This document shows positions 61,117 to 64,000 of a stretch of 64,000 bases of DNA, piece after piece. Source of the stretch: Nocardia flavorosea NBRC 108225. GTDB lineage: Bacteria; Actinomycetota; Actinomycetes; Mycobacteriales; Mycobacteriaceae. The notes under the pieces were generated by a model. The model was not told the DNA's origin and did not search any database. It was given only the letters and a program-made list of their open reading frames with translations. Numbering within the stretch: the first letter of the stretch is position 1; each line of letters starts with the position of its first letter. The stretch lies in the NCBI RefSeq assembly GCF_001613385.1, contig NZ_BDCG01000013.1, forward strand, positions 248,001 to 312,000, read 5' to 3'. A program made the position numbers and the translations under genes.

Positions 61117-61728
61117 GTGACGGCATCGCATCCCGACAAGCACCCTCGGATCACCGCCGAAGAATTCCTGAATGCCGAGCCGGATGACCTGAGCGGCACA
61201 TTCGGCGACGTCGAGATCGTGGACGGCCTCGTGGTGCGCTTGATGGCACAGAGCGAGGCACACAGTCGCGTGGTGCGCCGCCTCGCCGCCGCGCTGGAGG
61301 ACGCTCGCGACCCCGCCGGCCCGTGTCTGCGGATAGGGTCCTATACCGCTGTCCGTTTCGCCGACGCGGACGATCACCGGGCCGATCACCGGCTCAACGT
61401 CCGCTATCCGGATATCTTCGTCCGGGACTGCGAACCCTACGATGTGAACACCGTTCGCGACCATATCGCCCTGGTTGTCGAAGTCGCTTCGAAGAGCACG
61501 GTCGATTCCGACACCACCGAAAAACACAAACTGTATGCGCGCACCGGCATTCCCGGTTATTTGATCGTCCACTTCGACAAGAGCTGGGAAACTATCGACC
61601 GTATCGAGGAATACCGCCTCGACTGGTCCGGATTACGGTACATGCCCCACAAAGTCCACCGCACCGCCTTGGTCCTGGACACTCCGGTTACCCTCGCCAT
61701 TACCTTCGACGCCCTCCATCGTCCCTGA
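61117..61728 (+). CDS. Uma2-family (DUF820) PD-(D/E)XK nuclease-like protein
   Basis: The 203-residue protein starts at a GTG after GAGGAG. It has the DUF820 core: ITAEEFLNAEPDD, GDVEIVDGLVVRL, RYPDIFVRD and LVVEVASKSTVDSD, where PD...ExxSxS form the nuclease-like site. It then reads KHKLYARTGIPGYLIVH. Members are common in cyanobacteria and actinomycetes, often in mobile or variable regions, and their natural role is unknown. No partner toxin or antitoxin gene is evident. Confidence 0.85.
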   Translation: MTASHPDKHPRITAEEFLNAEPDDLSGTFGDVEIVDGLVVRLMAQSEAHSRVVRRLAAALEDARDPAGPCLRIGSYTAVRFADADDHRADHRLNVRYPDIFVRDCEPYDVNTVRDHIALVVEVASKSTVDSDTTEKHKLYARTGIPGYLIVHFDKSWETIDRIEEYRLDWSGLRYMPHKVHRTALVLDTPVTLAITFDALHRP

Positions 61729-61775
61729 GCAGCACATCCGCCACCGCCGACAGAAGCGTGGGCCGTCACCGCATA

Positions 61776-62561
61776 TCAGCGGGCACCCGACGCCTCACGA
61801 CCCGGCATTACCGCGGGGCCGTTCGAGCTCCCGCGCTCGAGCCACCACTGGGCGATCAGCAGCGGCACCGTCCAGCCCAGCCACGCCACGGTCCCGCCGA
61901 CGGCTTGGCCGAATAGTTCTTCGCTGCCGCGGAAGGTGGTGTCGAGCTGCGGTGCCAGCGCGATTCCGACCAGCACACCCCACACCCGGTTGGTGATGAT
62001 CGAGACGGTGAGCGCGAAGCTTCGGATCATCCACCGGCGATGGTCGGCGTAACGGCGCTGCCGGGCGGCCCGGAAGCCCTGCAAGGTACAGCCGAGCCAG
62101 ATGACGGCGAGCAGTAGATTGCTCGCCATGGCGACCGGACCGAACGGCGTCGTGGCACCGAGGACCAGCGCCGCTGCGCCGGCGGGCAACACACCCGCCA
62201 CAACGTATATGCGCCCGGCGTACCGGTGTACGGCCGGATACTTCCGGCGGAACCGTGGCCATACCTGGATACAGCAGGTGAGCATGGCGATCGACCCGAA
62301 GATCACGTGCGCCACCAGGAACGGGTAGTGCACAGCGACGCCGGGTTGCTGAACTCTCGACAGATCCGGGTCGAAGGTGAGGTACCGCGGTAGCGAGATG
62401 GCGACGAACAACACCGCCACAGCCGCCAGCGGGAGAATCCAGGGGCGGCGCCACCAGCGGGGACCGGTTGCCGGTCGCGAACGGTGTCGGTGCGCTTCGC
62501 TTATCGTGTCGTCGGTGGTCACGAATCGACGGTAGGAATCCAGAGTACGGACACACATCAC
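61776..62561 (-). CDS. DUF2306 membrane protein
   Basis: The 261-residue protein has a hydrophilic head and six or seven hydrophobic segments beginning WILPLAAVAVLFVAISL. The DUF2306 motif is HYPFLVAHVIFGSIAMLTCC and FRRKYPAVHRYAGRIYVVAG, followed by QRRYADHRRWMIRSFAL. Histidines in these helices suggest a haem- or quinone-linked role, but the family is uncharacterised. A GTG at 62522 is a possible later start. Confidence 0.82.
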   Translation of the reverse strand: MMCVRTLDSYRRFVTTDDTISEAHRHRSRPATGPRWWRRPWILPLAAVAVLFVAISLPRYLTFDPDLSRVQQPGVAVHYPFLVAHVIFGSIAMLTCCIQVWPRFRRKYPAVHRYAGRIYVVAGVLPAGAAALVLGATTPFGPVAMASNLLLAVIWLGCTLQGFRAARQRRYADHRRWMIRSFALTVSIITNRVWGVLVGIALAPQLDTTFRGSEELFGQAVGGTVAWLGWTVPLLIAQWWLERGSSNGPAVMPGREASGAR

Positions 62562-62717
62562 TCTGCGGAGCGGCCCGTGGGACGACCATGCGCCACCGCA
62601 GTCCTACCCAGCTACCGGTCTTCCCCCGAAACAGTCACACCCCGGTCGCGGCCTCGGCCGCTGATCGGTTCTCCTCACTGGGCCAGCGGGGAACAAACTT
62701 GCCGGTACGGGTGCGAA

Positions 62718-63596
62718 TCAGTTCTCCCGCGGCAGGAGTTCGGTAGCAAAACGATCCAGGAAGCCGTTCGACGCCGCACCACCCGCGGGTACCACCACGA
62801 ACTTGCTGAGCCCGGCCGCGAGATAACCGTCGATCAACCGGTGCAGATCCGGCCAGCTGCCCGCCACCAGATCCGCCGGATCGGTCTCCGGCCGCTGCTG
62901 CCGGAGCTGCGTCACCAACCGGTCCGGGAGACCGTCCTGCGCGATCAGCACGGTGATACCGAAATGATCGGCCTCGATCTCTCGGCCGGCCGCGGCCGCG
63001 GCCGCATTGATCGCGGACACTCCGGCTGCGGCTTCGGCCGGAGTCAGGAAGCTACCCAGCCAGCCGTCGCCGTAGCGGCCGATACGGCGGAACGCGGCCG
63101 GTGCGCGCCCACCGAGCCAGATATCGGGTGGGCGGGCGGGTCGTTTCCCGATCCCGGCGCCGCGCACCGAGAAATGTGCACCGTCGAAATCCACTTCGTC
63201 GGCGCGCAGCACCGCACGCAGCAACTCCAGCGATTCGTCGAAAACGCTGCCGCGCCGGCCCGTCACCGGGAACAGGTCGAGCTCGTTCACCTGCGCCGGT
63301 TTCAACCCGAACACCGGCAGCACCCGTTTCGGAGCGAGCAGGGCCAGCGACGCCAGCTGCTTGGCGACGAGCACCGGATGCCGGCCAGGCAGAATCGCCA
63401 CCGACGTGCCGACCTTGAGGCGTTCGGTACGTGCGAGCGCGACCGCCATCCCCACGACAGGGTCGACGGCCGGGGCGTGGACGAGTTCGGAGAACCACAG
63501 CGAATCGACTCCCGCGGCTTCCAGCCGATCCACCAGGGCCGGTAGTTCCCCGGGGTCGGTATCCGAGCCGGTCCCGATACCGAAGCGGATCTTCAC
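62718..63596 (-). CDS. LLM-class F420-dependent oxidoreductase (TIGR03854-like)
   Basis: The 292-residue luciferase-like barrel starts at a GTG after AAGGAG. It reads KIRFGIGTGSDTDPGELPAL, then GVDSLWFSELVHAPAVDPVV, VGTSVAILPGRHPVLVAKQL and IWLGGRAPAAFRRIGRYGDG. These features fit the actinobacterial F420-dependent branch. The substrate is unknown. The upstream frame is open to 63725 but has no homology. Confidence 0.87.
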   Translation of the reverse strand: MKIRFGIGTGSDTDPGELPALVDRLEAAGVDSLWFSELVHAPAVDPVVGMAVALARTERLKVGTSVAILPGRHPVLVAKQLASLALLAPKRVLPVFGLKPAQVNELDLFPVTGRRGSVFDESLELLRAVLRADEVDFDGAHFSVRGAGIGKRPARPPDIWLGGRAPAAFRRIGRYGDGWLGSFLTPAEAAAGVSAINAAAAAAGREIEADHFGITVLIAQDGLPDRLVTQLRQQRPETDPADLVAGSWPDLHRLIDGYLAAGLSKFVVVPAGGAASNGFLDRFATELLPREN

Positions 63597-63721
63597 CTGG
63601 CACTCCTTCGTCACCGGATACGTTCCTCGCACAACACACGCTCCGGGACAGGCATTCCGGACCGGTTCCGGCGCGGCACATACCAGCACGCAGCCCGCCG
63701 GGTTCCCGCTCGTAGCGCAGA

Positions 63722-64000
63722 TCACTCGGCGAGGGTTTGCCCCGGCTGCAGCGTCGGTCCGCAGCCCTCCGCCTGCTGTTTCTCGACCAGCGGTGGGATA
63801 GCCGTAGCCGCATACTCGCGAAGTTGCCCAAGTTGGCGCTGATCGTGCACAACGTCTTTACGGACCCAGTCCTCGTCCGGCACGGTGGGGTCCTCAGAGC
63901 GTTGTAATACGTAGTAGTCGCGCATGACGCGGGCGTCGCTGGTGATGTTGTTCTCCAGCCATGGCCCGTGCGTATGGATGAAGGTGGGCCGCAGCTCCTC
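63722..64000 (-). CDS. Unknown protein, partial (start lies beyond the window)
   Basis: The frame is open through the window edge at 64000, so the 92 visible residues are a C-terminal part. They include EELRPTFIHTHGPWLENNIT at the edge, then MRDYYVLQRSEDPTVPDEDW and end PTLQPGQTLAE. An internal ATG at 63925 is probably not the start because the upstream part is equally protein-like. The composition is that of a soluble, helical protein. I do not recognise the family. Confidence 0.55.
   Translation of the reverse strand, partial: EELRPTFIHTHGPWLENNITSDARVMRDYYVLQRSEDPTVPDEDWVRKDVVHDQRQLGQLREYAATAIPPLVEKQQAEGCGPTLQPGQTLAE

Noticed and set aside
1..64000. tRNA, rRNA, CRISPR arrays, insertion sequences, phage attachment sites
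   Set aside because: I looked for them while reading and found no clover-leaf, regular spacer array, transposase frame or flanking direct repeats that I could support.

Overview
The window comes from a high-GC, mycolate-making actinomycete, most likely Nocardia or a close relative. The evidence is an MspA-type porin, an antigen-85-like mycolyltransferase/esterase, a single-chain long-chain acyl-CoA carboxylase, two F420-type enzymes, an actinobacterial gas vesicle operon, and GC-rich third codon positions with many GTG starts. It looks chromosomal. I saw no tRNA, rRNA, CRISPR array or intact insertion sequence. At least seven gene remnants mark it as a variable region.

Layout, 1-11.9 kb: a thioesterase end; a three-gene meta-cleavage lower pathway (dmpE-dmpF-dmpG, minus strand) that shares a palindromic operator type with an IclR regulator at 5.2 kb; an orphan ABC ATPase with altered catalytic residues; a light/DNA-repair pair (SDR-DUF2867 protein and photolyase); and a short accessory Rho factor. 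11.9-16.5 kb: a TetR-led cluster of a NorD-type VWA protein, a NorQ/CbbQ/GvpN-type AAA+ ATPase and four membrane proteins of unknown function. I consider this the best candidate for an undescribed system. 16.5-31.4 kb: lipid and redox metabolism (3-hydroxyacyl-CoA dehydrogenase, TetR with a perfect 21-bp operator, old-yellow-enzyme), a His/Gly-rich secreted peptide, glutamate decarboxylase, PAP2/diacylglycerol kinase, MsrA, a P450 lacking the EXXR arginine, an orphan ectoine-synthase-like gene with an esterase, and DhaK-DhaL.

31.6-36.7 kb: a tightly overlapped gas vesicle operon (Y-like, Z, A, F, G, O, J, L, S, K) without gvpN. 36.8-39.3 kb: an AidB-like acyl-CoA dehydrogenase and a PaaX-like regulator. 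39.5-45.4 kb: a 1971-residue NRPS (C-A-T-C-T-R) whose upstream region carries a good match to an IdeR/DtxR iron box. 45.6-48.6 kb: remnants, an MspA porin and a mycolyltransferase-like esterase. 48.9-54.2 kb: a five-gene redox operon (CYP51-like P450, SDR, second P450, Ddn-type protein, Rieske oxygenase) preceded by a 17-bp perfect inverted repeat; it looks like steroid or triterpenoid tailoring. 54.6-60.0 kb: the giant acyl-CoA carboxylase, closed by a clear intrinsic terminator. 60.2-64.0 kb: a secreted/membrane protein, a Uma2-family protein, a DUF2306 membrane protein, an LLM oxidoreductase and a partial unknown gene.

All functional names rest on reading the translated sequence by eye; no database search was run.
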